Shown one piece after another: positions 1 to 9,954 of a stretch of 64,000 nt of DNA. Location: the NCBI GenBank assembly GCA_902613755.1, contig CACMIH010000003.1, forward strand, positions 62,001 through 126,000, written 5' to 3'. The notes beneath the pieces were generated by a model. The model did not search any database, was not told where the DNA came from, and saw only the letters and a list, made by a program, of their open reading frames with translations. Position 1 is the first letter of the stretch. Every line of letters begins with the position of its first letter. Source of the stretch: an uncultured Pelagibacteraceae bacterium (GTDB taxonomy: Bacteria; Pseudomonadota; Alphaproteobacteria; Pelagibacterales; Pelagibacteraceae). The translations under genes and the position numbers were made by a program.

Positions 1-88
1 ATAAATTTAGTAAATTTTTATAAATAAAGTCTAATAAAAAATTATATTAACTCTAGAATATTTTTTTTTTATAAGTCAGAAAGCTAAA

Positions 89-1414
89 ATGGATAAATTT
101 ATTAATTCTTATCAGATTCAAGAAATCTTAAATTTAATAAACCAGAAAAAATTTGACGACGCTATTAATAAAATTGAAAAATTATCAATTGAATTACCAA
201 ATAATAAAATACTAAATAAATTATTAGCCTCAACTTATTTCAATAAAATGGATTGGCATAATTCAATAAAGTATCATGAAAAAATATTATTTGATGAAAA
301 AGACAAGTATAAAATATTTACAAACATTGGTTATGCGTATTTTAAATTAGGTAAAATTAATCAATCAATTGATGCTTATGAAAATTCTATTAAAGATAAT
401 TCTAATTTTGAATTGGCATATAATAACCTAGCAATCGCATATATAGAAATAGGGCAGTATGAAAAAGCTTATGATGTTCTTTCTAAAATAATAAAATTAA
501 ATAAAAATAATTACTTCGCTCAAAAAAATCTCATTTATCTTCTAAATTTTATTAATCCAAAAAAAAATAATGAAGAAGATAATTTTCTTTTAGAAATAAA
601 TAGTAAAATAAAATATTTGACGAATAATTTAAATTTAAATGATTTATATAAAGTTAGTAATTTAAAAAAAATATTTTTAAATAGTGAAAAAGAAATTAAG
701 AAATATTATAAAGATTTAATTTTTGAAGAAACCCAAATCTATAGAAAAAACAAAACAGACTTAAATTGTAAAAGACATTTTCAAGTCTTTAATAAATTTA
801 ATATTATACCTAAATTTTGCTTTTCTTGTTATAAAGTACAAATTAATTTAAATAACGTTTTAGATTTAATAAAATTATATTTTTTATTTGATTATATCAG
901 TTTAGAAAATAATAATATAAGAAAATGCTTGGTAGAACTAAGAAAAAATGTAAATGGTAATTACAAAGGCTATATATACTGCAGAGAATTAGCCGAAGCA
1001 AAAAAAATTGAAGAACAGTTAAATAATCTAATTAAACAGGAATTTAAAAATTATAAAATTGAGATAAAACATGGTTGTACAGAATTTTATAAGTCTTTTC
1101 CTAAGTTCAATAATATCAACATGCATGGAAAACAAGATATCGAATATGATGAAAAATGGGCAGAAAAAGAAAATATTATAGATAATTTAGAACCTTTAAG
1201 ATCAGATTTAGATAAAAAAGTTTTAATTGAAAGTGTTAAAGGAATAAACTTGGCGGATATTTTAATTATTAAGAATTGGTTAGTATATGCCAGTATTATA
1301 GGAGATGAGAGCTATAAAAAAATTTATCCTAATGAACTTCACAAAACGTTTTTAAATGATATTTTGCTAGATCAATTAAGTTTTAGAAAAAATAATCAAA
1401 AACAAACTATTTAA
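89..1414 (+). CDS. TPR-repeat protein with cysteine-rich C-terminal region, function unknown
   Basis: I do not recognise the full protein. Residues about 10-150 are tetratricopeptide repeats: helical pairs with the usual small and aromatic positions, for example TNIGYAYFKLGKINQSIDAY and YNNLAIAYIEIGQYEKAYDV. Residues 200-441 form a second region with six cysteines (C227, C244, C247, C280, C298, C330), including FCFSCYKVQ, which has a CxxC. This could be a metal site or redox-active cysteines, but that is inference. There is no signal peptide or membrane segment. The last 8 bases overlap the convergent TPR-sulfotransferase gene. Two TPR proteins back to back may share a job, such as modifying a protein or glycan, but nothing in the sequence proves it. 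Confidence 0.75.
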   Translation: MDKFINSYQIQEILNLINQKKFDDAINKIEKLSIELPNNKILNKLLASTYFNKMDWHNSIKYHEKILFDEKDKYKIFTNIGYAYFKLGKINQSIDAYENSIKDNSNFELAYNNLAIAYIEIGQYEKAYDVLSKIIKLNKNNYFAQKNLIYLLNFINPKKNNEEDNFLLEINSKIKYLTNNLNLNDLYKVSNLKKIFLNSEKEIKKYYKDLIFEETQIYRKNKTDLNCKRHFQVFNKFNIIPKFCFSCYKVQINLNNVLDLIKLYFLFDYISLENNNIRKCLVELRKNVNGNYKGYIYCRELAEAKKIEEQLNNLIKQEFKNYKIEIKHGCTEFYKSFPKFNNINMHGKQDIEYDEKWAEKENIIDNLEPLRSDLDKKVLIESVKGINLADILIIKNWLVYASIIGDESYKKIYPNELHKTFLNDILLDQLSFRKNNQKQTI

Positions 1415-2768
1415 TATCTAACCATTTGAATTTACTTTTATATTTTTCAAGTATATAAAAATAAGGCTCATATTTGCTTTTATCATATTTAGAAACTTTG
1501 TTCCTAATTTGAGCAAAACTTAAGGTTTTGCTATGTAAATTATTTCTTTTATAGAATTTAAGAACATCATTGTTCCAATTTAATCCACAAAATTTATAAA
1601 TATCTTTTGATATCTGATTACTATTTTTTGTAAATTCTTTTAAATCAACATCCATAATAACGTTTGGATATTTTGACTTATAATAATCTAAAATATTAAT
1701 ATATTTATCCACATAAGTTAAAATATCCTCAATACTGTGAGCCCAAGAAAGTTCTGCTAACATAGACTGATAAATTGAAATTATAGAGTCTAGTGAATTT
1801 CTAAAAGTATGTATAAACTTAGCTCTTGGAAAAATATTTATTATAGTTTCTATATTAAAAAAATTTTCTAGAGATTTATCAATCATTATTTGATTATCTT
1901 TTTTTTTGTCAATATTAAATTCCTTGTATCTTCTTAAAATTGATTTATTTGCAATATTTAGATTTATTTCATATTTAAATTTTTTAATATCAAAATCTTT
2001 TGAATAAATTTTAGGACCTAATTGTTCTAAAATTGAAATATTTATTACGTGACATTCTCCCAAACTGTTCATATCATCTAAACTTGAACTTAAGATTGCT
2101 TCAATTAATGTAGATCCTGATCTAGGTAAACCAATTATGAATATTGGTTTAAATTTATTATCAATTAAATTGGAATTTTCATTATTTTTAAAATTAATTT
2201 TATTGAAAAATTGACCTATAATCTGATTGTAATAAAATAAAGATGAAATATTAAGTTGTTTTTTAGAATTAAAAATTAAGTTGTGTGAATTTTCAAGATA
2301 CTCAATTTCTTTAGAGTAATTTTTGTTATTTTTTTCATTTTTAGACAATAGATAATTAATGATACCCTGTTCAAATGGGCTATGACTATAATTATTTTTA
2401 ATATCTAAAATAATTTCATATTTATTTTGGTCAAGATAATTAGGGTTTAAAGTATAAAGTCCATAATAAGGTCGGATTTTATTTTGATCAATTTCAATCA
2501 ATTTTAAGTAAATATTTTTAGCCATTTCAATCTGTCCAATACTTTGTTTAACAAAAGCTAGATTATAAAGAGCAATTATTGAATTCGGTTTTTTTTTAAG
2601 AAATTTATTATAGTAATGAATGCTCTTATTAAAATTGTTTAACTCAAAATATATTAATCCAAGATAAAAATAAATATCATCATTTTGATCTTTTAAATTT
2701 AAAAAAACATTCAAAGCTTTTCCAAATTCTTTCTGGGCTATAAGTTTTTGGCCTGTTGAAAAATTCAT
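1407..2768 (-). CDS. TPR-repeat sulfotransferase family protein
   Basis: Residues 1-140 are tetratricopeptide repeats, and residues about 205-440 are a PAPS-dependent sulfotransferase domain. The 5'-phosphosulfate-binding loop is visible as LPRSGSTLIEAILSS near residue 214. The 3'-phosphate-binding segment is FIHTFRNSLDSIISIY near residue 320. These are the two standard signatures of the Sulfotransfer family, which moves sulfate from PAPS to hydroxyl or amino groups of sugars, peptides or small molecules. The substrate cannot be read from sequence; TPR-sulfotransferases are common in marine bacteria and often sit with glycan or surface genes. It converges on the TPR/cysteine protein. The upstream 167-base gap separates it from the divergent Lon-domain gene. 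Confidence 0.85.
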   Translation of the reverse strand: MNFSTGQKLIAQKEFGKALNVFLNLKDQNDDIYFYLGLIYFELNNFNKSIHYYNKFLKKKPNSIIALYNLAFVKQSIGQIEMAKNIYLKLIEIDQNKIRPYYGLYTLNPNYLDQNKYEIILDIKNNYSHSPFEQGIINYLLSKNEKNNKNYSKEIEYLENSHNLIFNSKKQLNISSLFYYNQIIGQFFNKINFKNNENSNLIDNKFKPIFIIGLPRSGSTLIEAILSSSLDDMNSLGECHVINISILEQLGPKIYSKDFDIKKFKYEINLNIANKSILRRYKEFNIDKKKDNQIMIDKSLENFFNIETIINIFPRAKFIHTFRNSLDSIISIYQSMLAELSWAHSIEDILTYVDKYINILDYYKSKYPNVIMDVDLKEFTKNSNQISKDIYKFCGLNWNNDVLKFYKRNNLHSKTLSFAQIRNKVSKYDKSKYEPYFYILEKYKSKFKWLDIK

Positions 2769-2935
2769 TAAAATATAAATAATATTATTTATAAAAGATT
2801 ACAATAATTTACGTCCTCTAGATACTTTTGAAAAATATATTAAAATTTATTAATTTAATTAAAGATATTTAGATGAGACAATTTTTTTTAATTCTCTTAA
2901 TTTAAAAAAAAACAAGATATGATATAAATTTTTAA

Positions 2936-3580
2936 ATGATTACAGAAAACCTTCCAAAAAAAATACCAATATTTCCACTAAGTAATTTTATAATTTTTCC
3001 TAAAACTACAGTACCTTTGAATATTTTTGAGCCCCGTTATATTGATATGGTTAATGACTGTATGAAATCAAACAAAATGATTGGCATGATTCAGCCAAAA
3101 AATTCAAAAAATAATCAACTTAACCCTGAACTACATGAAGTTGGATGTCTTGGAAAAATTACAAGCTTTAAAGAGACTGATGACGGAAGGTATTTAATCG
3201 AGCTAAAAGGATTAATAAGATTCAAGGCAATTAAAGAAATTCAGACTAGCAATAAATATAGAATTTTAGAAGTAAATTTTGATAAATACCATGATGATTT
3301 TATTAATAGAAAAGAAAATTTAGAGTTTTCTGATCTTGAATTAATTTTTAAGGATTTAAGATCATTATTTGAAAAAAGAGGTTTTATTATAAATTGGAAA
3401 GCACTTGAAAAACAAAGCCTTGACGAAACAATAAACGCTCTTGCTATGGCATCACCATTTTCTCTTGAAGAAAAACAAGTTCTATTAGAAGCAGAAAATT
3501 TAGGTGAAAGAAAAAAAAAAATTTCAGAAATTTTAAGTACTTATACTTTTGATGATTTCAACAACACAACAATTCAATAA
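2936..3580 (+). CDS. Lon N-terminal substrate-binding domain protein
   Basis: This 214-residue protein is only the LON substrate-binding domain. It begins with the typical IPIFPLSNFIIFPKTTVPLN, followed by NIFEPRYIDMV and GCLGKI, and ends in a helical tail. It has no AAA+ ATPase and no protease domain, so it is the stand-alone type found across alphaproteobacteria rather than a broken lon gene. Its role is not well defined; binding of unfolded peptides or assistance in proteolysis is plausible. There is no signal peptide. It converges on the UbiH-like gene with a 7-base overlap. The start at 2936 leaves the conserved N-terminus intact. Confidence 0.88.
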   Translation: MITENLPKKIPIFPLSNFIIFPKTTVPLNIFEPRYIDMVNDCMKSNKMIGMIQPKNSKNNQLNPELHEVGCLGKITSFKETDDGRYLIELKGLIRFKAIKEIQTSNKYRILEVNFDKYHDDFINRKENLEFSDLELIFKDLRSLFEKRGFIINWKALEKQSLDETINALAMASPFSLEEKQVLLEAENLGERKKKISEILSTYTFDDFNNTTIQ

Positions 3581-4653
3581 TTAAAAAATATTCCTTCATC
3601 AGCAATTTTAATAAATGTCTTATTTATAAAAGAATTGTTTCCAAATAATTTAACTGATTTACTTAAAATTCTATTGTTAAATTTTCTTTCAAAATTAAAA
3701 AATTCATAAACAAAATCAATACCATTAGAAAAAATAAAGTTCCTGTGTTTTAAATGGTTTTCAAATTTATTATTTACAGAACTATCAATGGGTAACCCTA
3801 AACTAATTTTATCTTTAATTATATCAACCAAAAATTTTATATCTCTAATTGTCATATTAAAACCTTGTCCAGCGAGTGGATGTATTCTATGAAGCAAATC
3901 ACCAAATGCTAAAATACTGCCATTATAATAAGATCTTAAAAAAAAAGATTTTAATTCAAATAATTCTATTTCTTCAATTTTTTTTATTTTGTATTTAAAA
4001 TTATATTGATGAATTAGTTTACTCATATCTATTTTCAAATCATTTTTAGAATTATGAATTGAATATACAATTGATGTTTCATTTTTGGATATTGGTAAAA
4101 AAGCTAAAGGACCTCTTTTAGTAAATATTTGTGTAGCAATTCTATTAGATATTTTTTCGTGTTTAATTAATGTTGTATATGCTTTACTATTATATGACTT
4201 AACTATTTTTTTGCTAAAATATTTTTTTGTATAATAATTCAAGTAATCAGTATTTATGACAATATTATAATCATCAAAACTTAAATTTTTCTTAAACCTT
4301 TTTTTTTTAAAAAAACCTGAATTAGTTAAACTTTCTTTTAAGACTTCATAAAGTCGATAATTTTTTATTATTGAAAAAAGTTGATTTTTATTATTTTCAA
4401 AGTTTAATATTTTTTCATTTTTTAGATTTTCGCTTAAAATTTCTATTTTTTTCAATTTCCAGCTGATTTTCTCAATATTTATTATGTTTTTATTAAAATA
4501 TTCTAAATTAGTCTTTGAAATACCAATGGTTCTAGATTGATTGAATTTATTTTTTTTATCTACAGACAGTATATCAACATTAATTTTTTGATTAACTAAA
4601 GCTTTTGCTAAAGTTAAAGCGGATAAACCAGATCCAAGGATACAAACTTTCAT
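3574..4653 (-). CDS. UbiH/UbiF/Coq6-family FAD-dependent monooxygenase
   Basis: Flavoprotein hydroxylase of the ubiquinone biosynthesis family. The N-terminus carries the dinucleotide fold MKVCILGSGLSALTLAKAL. Near the C-terminus is the second FAD motif, GDLLHRIHPLAGQGFN (GD...P..GQG), diagnostic of UbiH/UbiF/VisC/Coq6 enzymes that hydroxylate the polyprenyl-phenol ring. Which ring position it serves cannot be decided. An in-frame ATG at 4692 would add 13 residues in front of the Rossmann strand, so I prefer the ATG at 4653. At about 359 residues it is slightly short for the family (about 390). The ftsK gene starts divergently about 60 bases away. Confidence 0.85.
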   Translation of the reverse strand: MKVCILGSGLSALTLAKALVNQKINVDILSVDKKNKFNQSRTIGISKTNLEYFNKNIINIEKISWKLKKIEILSENLKNEKILNFENNKNQLFSIIKNYRLYEVLKESLTNSGFFKKKRFKKNLSFDDYNIVINTDYLNYYTKKYFSKKIVKSYNSKAYTTLIKHEKISNRIATQIFTKRGPLAFLPISKNETSIVYSIHNSKNDLKIDMSKLIHQYNFKYKIKKIEEIELFELKSFFLRSYYNGSILAFGDLLHRIHPLAGQGFNMTIRDIKFLVDIIKDKISLGLPIDSSVNNKFENHLKHRNFIFSNGIDFVYEFFNFERKFNNRILSKSVKLFGNNSFINKTFIKIADEGIFFNY

Positions 4654-4715
4654 ATTATTTTTAATTTTAACAACAAAAATTAGATGATACAAAGTGATTA
4701 AATTGATTCATACAC

Positions 4716-6800
4716 ATGGATATTAAAAAAACATCTAATTTATTAATTAATTTTACTGTTAAAAGACTCGCTGAAATTTTTGCTCTAATTGTTTTAGCTT
4801 CAGGAATATTTCTTTTAGTAGCATTATTAACTTACTCTCCTGAAGATCCAAATTTTATTTTTCCTGAAAATACCGAAATAAAAAATTTACTAGGGTTTAA
4901 AGGAAGTTTTATCTCAGATTTATTTTTACAATCCATTGGTCTAATTTCGTATATTTTCTCATTTACCTTAATAGTAACTGGAATTAATATTTTTAGATCT
5001 AAAGAAATTTTTTTATTTATTGAAAACATATTTTTCGCTATAATTTACTCAATTTTTGGAACGCTTTTTTTAAGTTATTTTTATCCTAATACATTTACAC
5101 TTTATATAAATGGAAACGGTGGATTTATAGGTACTTATTTTAATGGAACCTTTTTAAATTCATTAATACTAATTCATGAAATAACAACATATTATTTATT
5201 AGCAATTATCACTCTCATATTATTTTTAATTAGTATTAATTTTCATCCACTAAGATTTTATGAATTAATAAAAAAATTATTTAAAGTTTTTAATTACAAA
5301 AAAGAAAAAAATTATACGAACAAAAGTGAAATAATAAACGAATATATTCCTCAAGAAGAAATAAAAAATCTCATTCAAGAAGATTTACCATTTATAAAAA
5401 ATGAAAATAAAAATGATAATAGAGCTAAATTTAAATTACCTAATATAGATTTGTTGAAAGTCCCTAATAAAAAAGAAAGGGAAAATTTAAACAAAAAAGA
5501 AAAAAACGATTCAGAATTTTTAGAAAAGATTTTGTTAGACTTTGGAGTTAATGGGAATATTAATAAAGTAAATCACGGGCCTGTTGTTACTTTAAACGAA
5601 TTTGAGCCCGCAGCAGGAGTGAAGGTTTCAAAAATAATTAACTTATCTGATGATATAGCTAGAAATACTAGTTCAGAGTCTGCTAGAATTTCTACTATCC
5701 CTGGAAGTAATACAATTGGAATTGAATTGCCAAATAATTCTAGAGAAGATGTTTACTTAAGTGAAATTTTAAATGACCCAGATTTCAAAAAGAGAGAAAT
5801 AAAATTACCTATAGCGCTAGGTAAAAGTATATCTGGTAAACCTATAGTTGGAGACCTTTCTTCTATGCCTCACTTGCTAATTGCAGGAACAACAGGATCA
5901 GGAAAATCTGTTTGTATAAATACAATTATTCTTTCACTTCTTTATCGACATACTCCAGATAAATGTAAATTTATTTTAATAGATCCCAAAATGCTCGAAT
6001 TATCAACTTATGAAGGAATTCCTCATTTATTATGTCCAGTTATTACAGAAGCAAAAAAAGCAGCCTCGGTATTAGGTTGGGTGGTTAAAGAAATGGAAAG
6101 TAGATACAGATTAATGACAAAAGAGGGTGTACGAAATATTGACGGATACAATTCAAAACACAAACTTCCAATGCCGTACATAGTTGTGGTAGTAGATGAG
6201 ATGTCAGATTTGATGCTTGTTGCTGGTAAAGAAATAGAAAATTATATCCAAAAACTTTCTCAAATGGCAAGAGCCGCAGGTATTCATATTATAATGGCAA
6301 CGCAAAGACCAAGTGTTGACGTAATAACTGGCACAATTAAAGCAAATTTTCCAACTAGAATATCTTTTCAAGTGACTTCCAAAATTGATAGTAGAACAAT
6401 TCTTGGTGAACAAGGAGCCGAACAACTTTTAGGTAAAGGGGATATGTTGTACATGTCTTCAGCCAATAGAATAATTAGAATACATGCACCTTTTGTCTCT
6501 GATAATGAAATAGAAAAAATCAATAACTTCTTAAGATCACAAGCTGAACCAGATTATATTGATGAAATTTTAAATTTTGCAGATGAAAAAGAAATCGGTG
6601 ATAGTCAAAATCTGGGAGATAAAGATGATTTGTATCAACAAGCAGTAGAAATAATTAGATCTGAAGGGAAAGCATCTACATCATTTTTACAAAGAAAACT
6701 TCAAATTGGCTATAATAGAGCGGCAAGAATTATCGATATGATGGAGTCTGATGGAATAGTTAGTAAAGCAAATCATGTTGGCAAAAGAGATGTTTTGTAA
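4716..6800 (+). CDS. ftsK: DNA translocase FtsK
   Basis: Septal DNA pump that clears the chromosome terminus and helps dimer resolution and division. Residues about 15-185 hold several membrane helices. A short charged linker (about 190-270) replaces the long linker of E. coli FtsK. The alpha/beta motor follows, with Walker A GTTGSGKS at residues 391-398 and Walker B-like YIVVVVDEMSDLML. The last roughly 65 residues are the winged-helix gamma domain (LYQQAVEIIRSEGKASTSFL) that reads polar DNA motifs. At 694 residues it is compact, as in streamlined genomes. The stop codon overlaps the lolA start (6800), so the two are probably co-transcribed. Confidence 0.96.
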   Translation: MDIKKTSNLLINFTVKRLAEIFALIVLASGIFLLVALLTYSPEDPNFIFPENTEIKNLLGFKGSFISDLFLQSIGLISYIFSFTLIVTGINIFRSKEIFLFIENIFFAIIYSIFGTLFLSYFYPNTFTLYINGNGGFIGTYFNGTFLNSLILIHEITTYYLLAIITLILFLISINFHPLRFYELIKKLFKVFNYKKEKNYTNKSEIINEYIPQEEIKNLIQEDLPFIKNENKNDNRAKFKLPNIDLLKVPNKKERENLNKKEKNDSEFLEKILLDFGVNGNINKVNHGPVVTLNEFEPAAGVKVSKIINLSDDIARNTSSESARISTIPGSNTIGIELPNNSREDVYLSEILNDPDFKKREIKLPIALGKSISGKPIVGDLSSMPHLLIAGTTGSGKSVCINTIILSLLYRHTPDKCKFILIDPKMLELSTYEGIPHLLCPVITEAKKAASVLGWVVKEMESRYRLMTKEGVRNIDGYNSKHKLPMPYIVVVVDEMSDLMLVAGKEIENYIQKLSQMARAAGIHIIMATQRPSVDVITGTIKANFPTRISFQVTSKIDSRTILGEQGAEQLLGKGDMLYMSSANRIIRIHAPFVSDNEIEKINNFLRSQAEPDYIDEILNFADEKEIGDSQNLGDKDDLYQQAVEIIRSEGKASTSFLQRKLQIGYNRAARIIDMMESDGIVSKANHVGKRDVL

Positions 6801-7348
6801 TGTTTCGATACTTATTAATCTTACTTTTTTACTTTTTATTTTTGAATGCAAATGCAGAAAATAAACATAAAATAATATCAAACTTGCAAAGTATAGAAAA
6901 TTTTGATTTCAAATTTGAACAAAACGTTAATGGAAAAATTGAAAATGGACGCTGCACAATTGCATACCCAAAGAAAATTTTTTGTAAGTATGCAAGGAGC
7001 AACAATAAGGTTTTAGTCTCAAATGGAAAATCGTTAGTTATAAAAACTCTATCAAGTTATTATTTTTATCCTTTAGATAAAACTCCTTTAAATTTTATAT
7101 TAGATAAAAATTTCCTAATAAAAAAAATTAACAAATTAGAAGAAAGAATAATTGATAATAAATTGATCAATTTTACAATTTTAATAAATGACAATGAAAT
7201 AAATATTTTTTTTGACAAAGAAACTTTTGACCTCATTGGTTGGCAAAATACAGATATGTATCAAAATTTTAATATTACTTACCTTTCTTCAATAAGAAAA
7301 AATAGAGTGATTTCTAAAAATTTATTTAAACTTCCTTCAAGAAATTAA
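6800..7348 (+). CDS. lolA: LolA-like outer-membrane lipoprotein carrier
   Basis: Periplasmic chaperone that takes lipoproteins from LolCDE to the outer membrane. The N-terminus is a signal peptide (MFRYLLILLFYFLFLNANA). The body matches the LolA pattern of a leading amphipathic helix, F.FEQ (FDFKFEQ), then GR..I..P.....Y near residues 50-65, and a curved beta sheet. Its position directly after ftsK is the common alphaproteobacterial arrangement and supports the call. At 182 residues it is slightly shorter than E. coli LolA. It converges on the acetyltransferase gene with a 4-base overlap of stop codons. Confidence 0.88.
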   Translation: MFRYLLILLFYFLFLNANAENKHKIISNLQSIENFDFKFEQNVNGKIENGRCTIAYPKKIFCKYARSNNKVLVSNGKSLVIKTLSSYYFYPLDKTPLNFILDKNFLIKKINKLEERIIDNKLINFTILINDNEINIFFDKETFDLIGWQNTDMYQNFNITYLSSIRKNRVISKNLFKLPSRN

Positions 7349-7848
7349 ATATTAAGAGTTTCAGTTTTAAATACCTTCATACCCCTAGAGATATAATTTC
7401 TTAAAGCATTTTTGTGATCTAAAGAACAAGTATGAACCCAAACTCGATTTACAAAACCCTCGAATGACTTTTTGATAGCCTCTGATAATAAATATGAACC
7501 TAATTTTTTATTTTGATATTCCTCTAATATTCCAAAATATGCAATTTCAGTCTCATTATTTTCAGGATGGAAAATTAATTCAAAAAAACCTACAAGATTG
7601 TCTCTATTCTTAAAAACATAAGTTTTTACATTTTTATTTGCAACGTAATTAATCCATTTTTCCTCAGACCAGGATAACCTGTCTACCCATTTGTGATTTT
7701 TTCCAATTTTTTTATAAAAAAATTTATTTAATTGAAAATTTATTGGTTCAATCAAGCTTACTGAATAATCTTCAGATGGTTTATTACCTTCATTTAGATC
7801 TTGTATTGAGCTTATTTCTAAATAATTTCTTGTTACTACTTCTGTCAC
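7345..7848 (-). CDS. GNAT-family N-acetyltransferase
   Basis: A 167-residue GCN5-related acetyltransferase. The acetyl-CoA binding segment is visible as EEYQNKKLGSYLLSEAI (the Q/R-x-x-G-x-G/A-like loop), preceded by the beta strand TEIAYFGIL and followed by RVWVHTCSLDHKNALRNYISRGM, the usual C-terminal strand-helix with the N-A-x-x-x-Y motif. The acceptor substrate is unknown. It is the last gene of the leftward his-linked cluster and overlaps the HIT gene by 4 bases, implying translational coupling, but a role in histidine metabolism does not follow from that. Confidence 0.85.
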   Translation of the reverse strand: MTEVVTRNYLEISSIQDLNEGNKPSEDYSVSLIEPINFQLNKFFYKKIGKNHKWVDRLSWSEEKWINYVANKNVKTYVFKNRDNLVGFFELIFHPENNETEIAYFGILEEYQNKKLGSYLLSEAIKKSFEGFVNRVWVHTCSLDHKNALRNYISRGMKVFKTETLNI

Positions 7849-8210
7849 TCAACCATTTTTCCTATTCGTTCACCTCCAAATAGATGGAAGTGTAAATGAG
7901 GAACTTCTTGTCCGCCATGATCGCTAATATTTGCTAAAGCTCTATAACCCTTACCTACTTCTGTTGAAATACCTAGCTTTTTAGCAACTATATTAATACC
8001 TTTTAATAATCCAACCATCTCATCCTGAGATGCATTTAAACTAAAATCATCTAAATCAATATATTTACCTTTAGGGATAACTAAAGCATGAATTTTTTTT
8101 TGTGGATTAATATCGTGAAATGACAAAACAAAATCATCCTCATAAATTTTATTACAAGGGATCTCTCCACGTAAAATTTTTGCAAAAATATTATTATCGT
8201 CGTAACTCAT
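7845..8210 (-). CDS. HIT-family (histidine triad) nucleotide-binding protein
   Basis: A 121-residue HINT-type protein. The catalytic histidine triad HLHFHLFGG lies near residues 105-113, with the N-terminal FAKILRGEIPCNKIYED and FHDINPQKKIHALVIPK blocks of the family. HINT proteins hydrolyse nucleoside phosphoramidates and aminoacyl-adenylates. It overlaps hisE upstream and the GNAT gene downstream by 4 bases each. HIT genes next to hisE are common in alphaproteobacteria, so the linkage is probably old and operon-based. Confidence 0.94.
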   Translation of the reverse strand: MSYDDNNIFAKILRGEIPCNKIYEDDFVLSFHDINPQKKIHALVIPKGKYIDLDDFSLNASQDEMVGLLKGINIVAKKLGISTEVGKGYRALANISDHGGQEVPHLHFHLFGGERIGKMVE

Positions 8211-8479
8211 TTTTTTCTTTTTTCTAATTCTGACATTATATCTTCAATTTTTATATCATTAGCCTCGAGATACATTAGTAAATGATAAAAAACATCTGCT
8301 GCTTCATGGATTTTATTAGAATTTTTCTCTACAGCTTCAATTAATTCATCAACTTCCTCTAAAACTTTTGCTTTGCTTAATGATTTGTCTAAAAGCAACT
8401 TATTAGTATACGAGCCTTCAACAGGAGAAGATTTTCTATCTCTTGCGAGTTTTATTAAGTTTTCTAATGTATTTAGCAT
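8207..8479 (-). CDS. hisE: Phosphoribosyl-ATP pyrophosphatase HisE
   Basis: Second step of histidine synthesis: hydrolyses phosphoribosyl-ATP to phosphoribosyl-AMP. The 90-residue protein is all-alpha and MazG-like, with the metal-binding pattern EEVDELIEAV followed by HEAADVFYHLL (E..E and E..D). It is the stand-alone form, not fused to HisI. It lies one base after hisF in the leftward operon and overlaps the HIT gene by 4 bases. Neither hisI nor the hisG/hisZ/hisD/hisC genes are in this window. Confidence 0.94.
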   Translation of the reverse strand: MLNTLENLIKLARDRKSSPVEGSYTNKLLLDKSLSKAKVLEEVDELIEAVEKNSNKIHEAADVFYHLLMYLEANDIKIEDIMSELEKRKK

Positions 8480-8480
8480 A

Positions 8481-9236
8481 TTAAATTCTAACAGGAATTC
8501 CTTTTGAATCCAAATACTCCTTAGCTTCTTTTAAGGAATGTTTACCATAGTGAAATATAGATGCTGCTAGAACTGCACTGGCATTTCCTAATTTAATTCC
8601 ATCAACTAAATGATCTAGATTACCTACTCCACCAGAAGCTATTACTGGAATATTAACTTTTAATGAAATATTTGACATAAGCTCAATATCATAACCAACT
8701 TGAGTACCGTCTCTATCCATTGATGTGACTAAAAGTTCACCTGCACCACTGTCTTCCATTTGTTTTGCAAATTCAATTGCATCCATACCTGAATTATTTC
8801 TTCCACCATGAGTGAAAATTTCCCATTTATCTCCATTTTTTTTAGCATCTATCGCAACAACAATGCACTGTGAACCAAATTTTTTTGAGCTTTCTATTAC
8901 TACTTCTGGATTTTGAACTGCAGCAGTATTAATTGATACTTTGTCTGCTCCACAATTCAGTAATTTGTTTATATCCACAACGCTTCTAATCCCACCTCCT
9001 ACAGTCAAAGGAACAAAACATTTTTTAGATGTTTTCTCAACTACATCATAAATAGTATCTCTATTTTCATTTGAAGCAGTAATATCTAAAAAACAAATTT
9101 CATCAGCGCCACCATCTGAATAAATTTTAGCTTGTTCGACAGGATCTCCTGCATCTTTTAGATCAACAAAATTAATACCTTTGACTACACGGCCATTTTT
9201 AACATCCAAACAAGGTATTATTCTATTTTTAAGCAT
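8481..9236 (-). CDS. hisF: Imidazole glycerol phosphate synthase cyclase subunit HisF
   Basis: TIM-barrel cyclase that, with HisH, turns PRFAR and ammonia into imidazole-glycerol phosphate and AICAR. It has the conserved start [20 protein letters not shown] with catalytic Asp11, the second catalytic Asp in VVAIDAKK, and phosphate-binding VGGGIRS and ASGGVGN loops. At 251 residues it is full length. It overlaps hisA upstream by 8 bases and is followed one base later by hisE, so it belongs to the hisB-H-A-F-E operon. Confidence 0.97.
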   Translation of the reverse strand: MLKNRIIPCLDVKNGRVVKGINFVDLKDAGDPVEQAKIYSDGGADEICFLDITASNENRDTIYDVVEKTSKKCFVPLTVGGGIRSVVDINKLLNCGADKVSINTAAVQNPEVVIESSKKFGSQCIVVAIDAKKNGDKWEIFTHGGRNNSGMDAIEFAKQMEDSGAGELLVTSMDRDGTQVGYDIELMSNISLKVNIPVIASGGVGNLDHLVDGIKLGNASAVLAASIFHYGKHSLKEAKEYLDSKGIPVRI

Positions 9237-9954
9237 CTAATTCCTTAACTAATTCATCTAATTTTATATCACCATCATAAATGGCTTTACCAACTATAAT
9301 GCCCTCAATGTTATTATTATTAAATTCTTTTGCTTTTTTAATGTCATTAATTGAAGAAACCCCACCAGATATAATTACTGGACAATTGGAGGTATCTGCT
9401 ATCTTTACTGTCTCCTCAAAATTAGGACTTTGTTTCATTCCATCTCTATTTATATCAGTATAAATCAATCTGCTTGCACCATAAGCATTGACTTCTTTCA
9501 AATAATCTAAAGTTAATTTATTAGAATTTTCTTTCCAACCAGACACAGATAAATATCCATTTTTAGCATCTAAACCTAATGCAATTTTATTTGGAAATTT
9601 TTCACACGCTTCTTTTAAAAAATTTTTATCATTTATTGCAGCACTTCCTAAAATAACTTTTTCAACACCAGCATCAGTATATTTCTGGATACTTTCAAAA
9701 TTTCTCACTCCTCCACCAATTTCAATTTTAAGATCAAATTTAGTAACTATCTCTTGAATAATATCCAAATTAACTGTTTCACCAGTTAAAGCCCCATCTA
9801 AATCAACTATATGTAGGTTTATAAATCCATGATCCTTATATTTTCTAGCTTGTTCAACTGGGGACATTTTATATACGGTTTTATTATCAAAGTCTCCTTT
9901 AACTAACCTCACACACTTTTTATCTTTAATATCTATTGCTGGAAATATTTTCAT
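9229..9954 (-). CDS. hisA: ProFAR isomerase HisA
   Basis: Amadori isomerase opening the ribose of ProFAR to PRFAR in histidine synthesis. A TIM barrel with [17 protein letters not shown] (general base Asp8) and the second acid in ALGLDAKNG. Phosphate loops appear as IGGGVRN and SGGVSS. The 241-residue length is normal. The start codon is directly next to the hisH stop (9955), and its 3' end overlaps hisF by 8 bases, consistent with one polycistronic mRNA. Confidence 0.97.
   Translation of the reverse strand: MKIFPAIDIKDKKCVRLVKGDFDNKTVYKMSPVEQARKYKDHGFINLHIVDLDGALTGETVNLDIIQEIVTKFDLKIEIGGGVRNFESIQKYTDAGVEKVILGSAAINDKNFLKEACEKFPNKIALGLDAKNGYLSVSGWKENSNKLTLDYLKEVNAYGASRLIYTDINRDGMKQSPNFEETVKIADTSNCPVIISGGVSSINDIKKAKEFNNNNIEGIIVGKAIYDGDIKLDELVKELDA

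Noticed and set aside
2920-2929. TGATATAAAT before the Lon-domain gene as an extended -10 giving a leaderless mRNA
   Set aside because: No -35 element, and such AT strings are common in this DNA. Not enough support to list.
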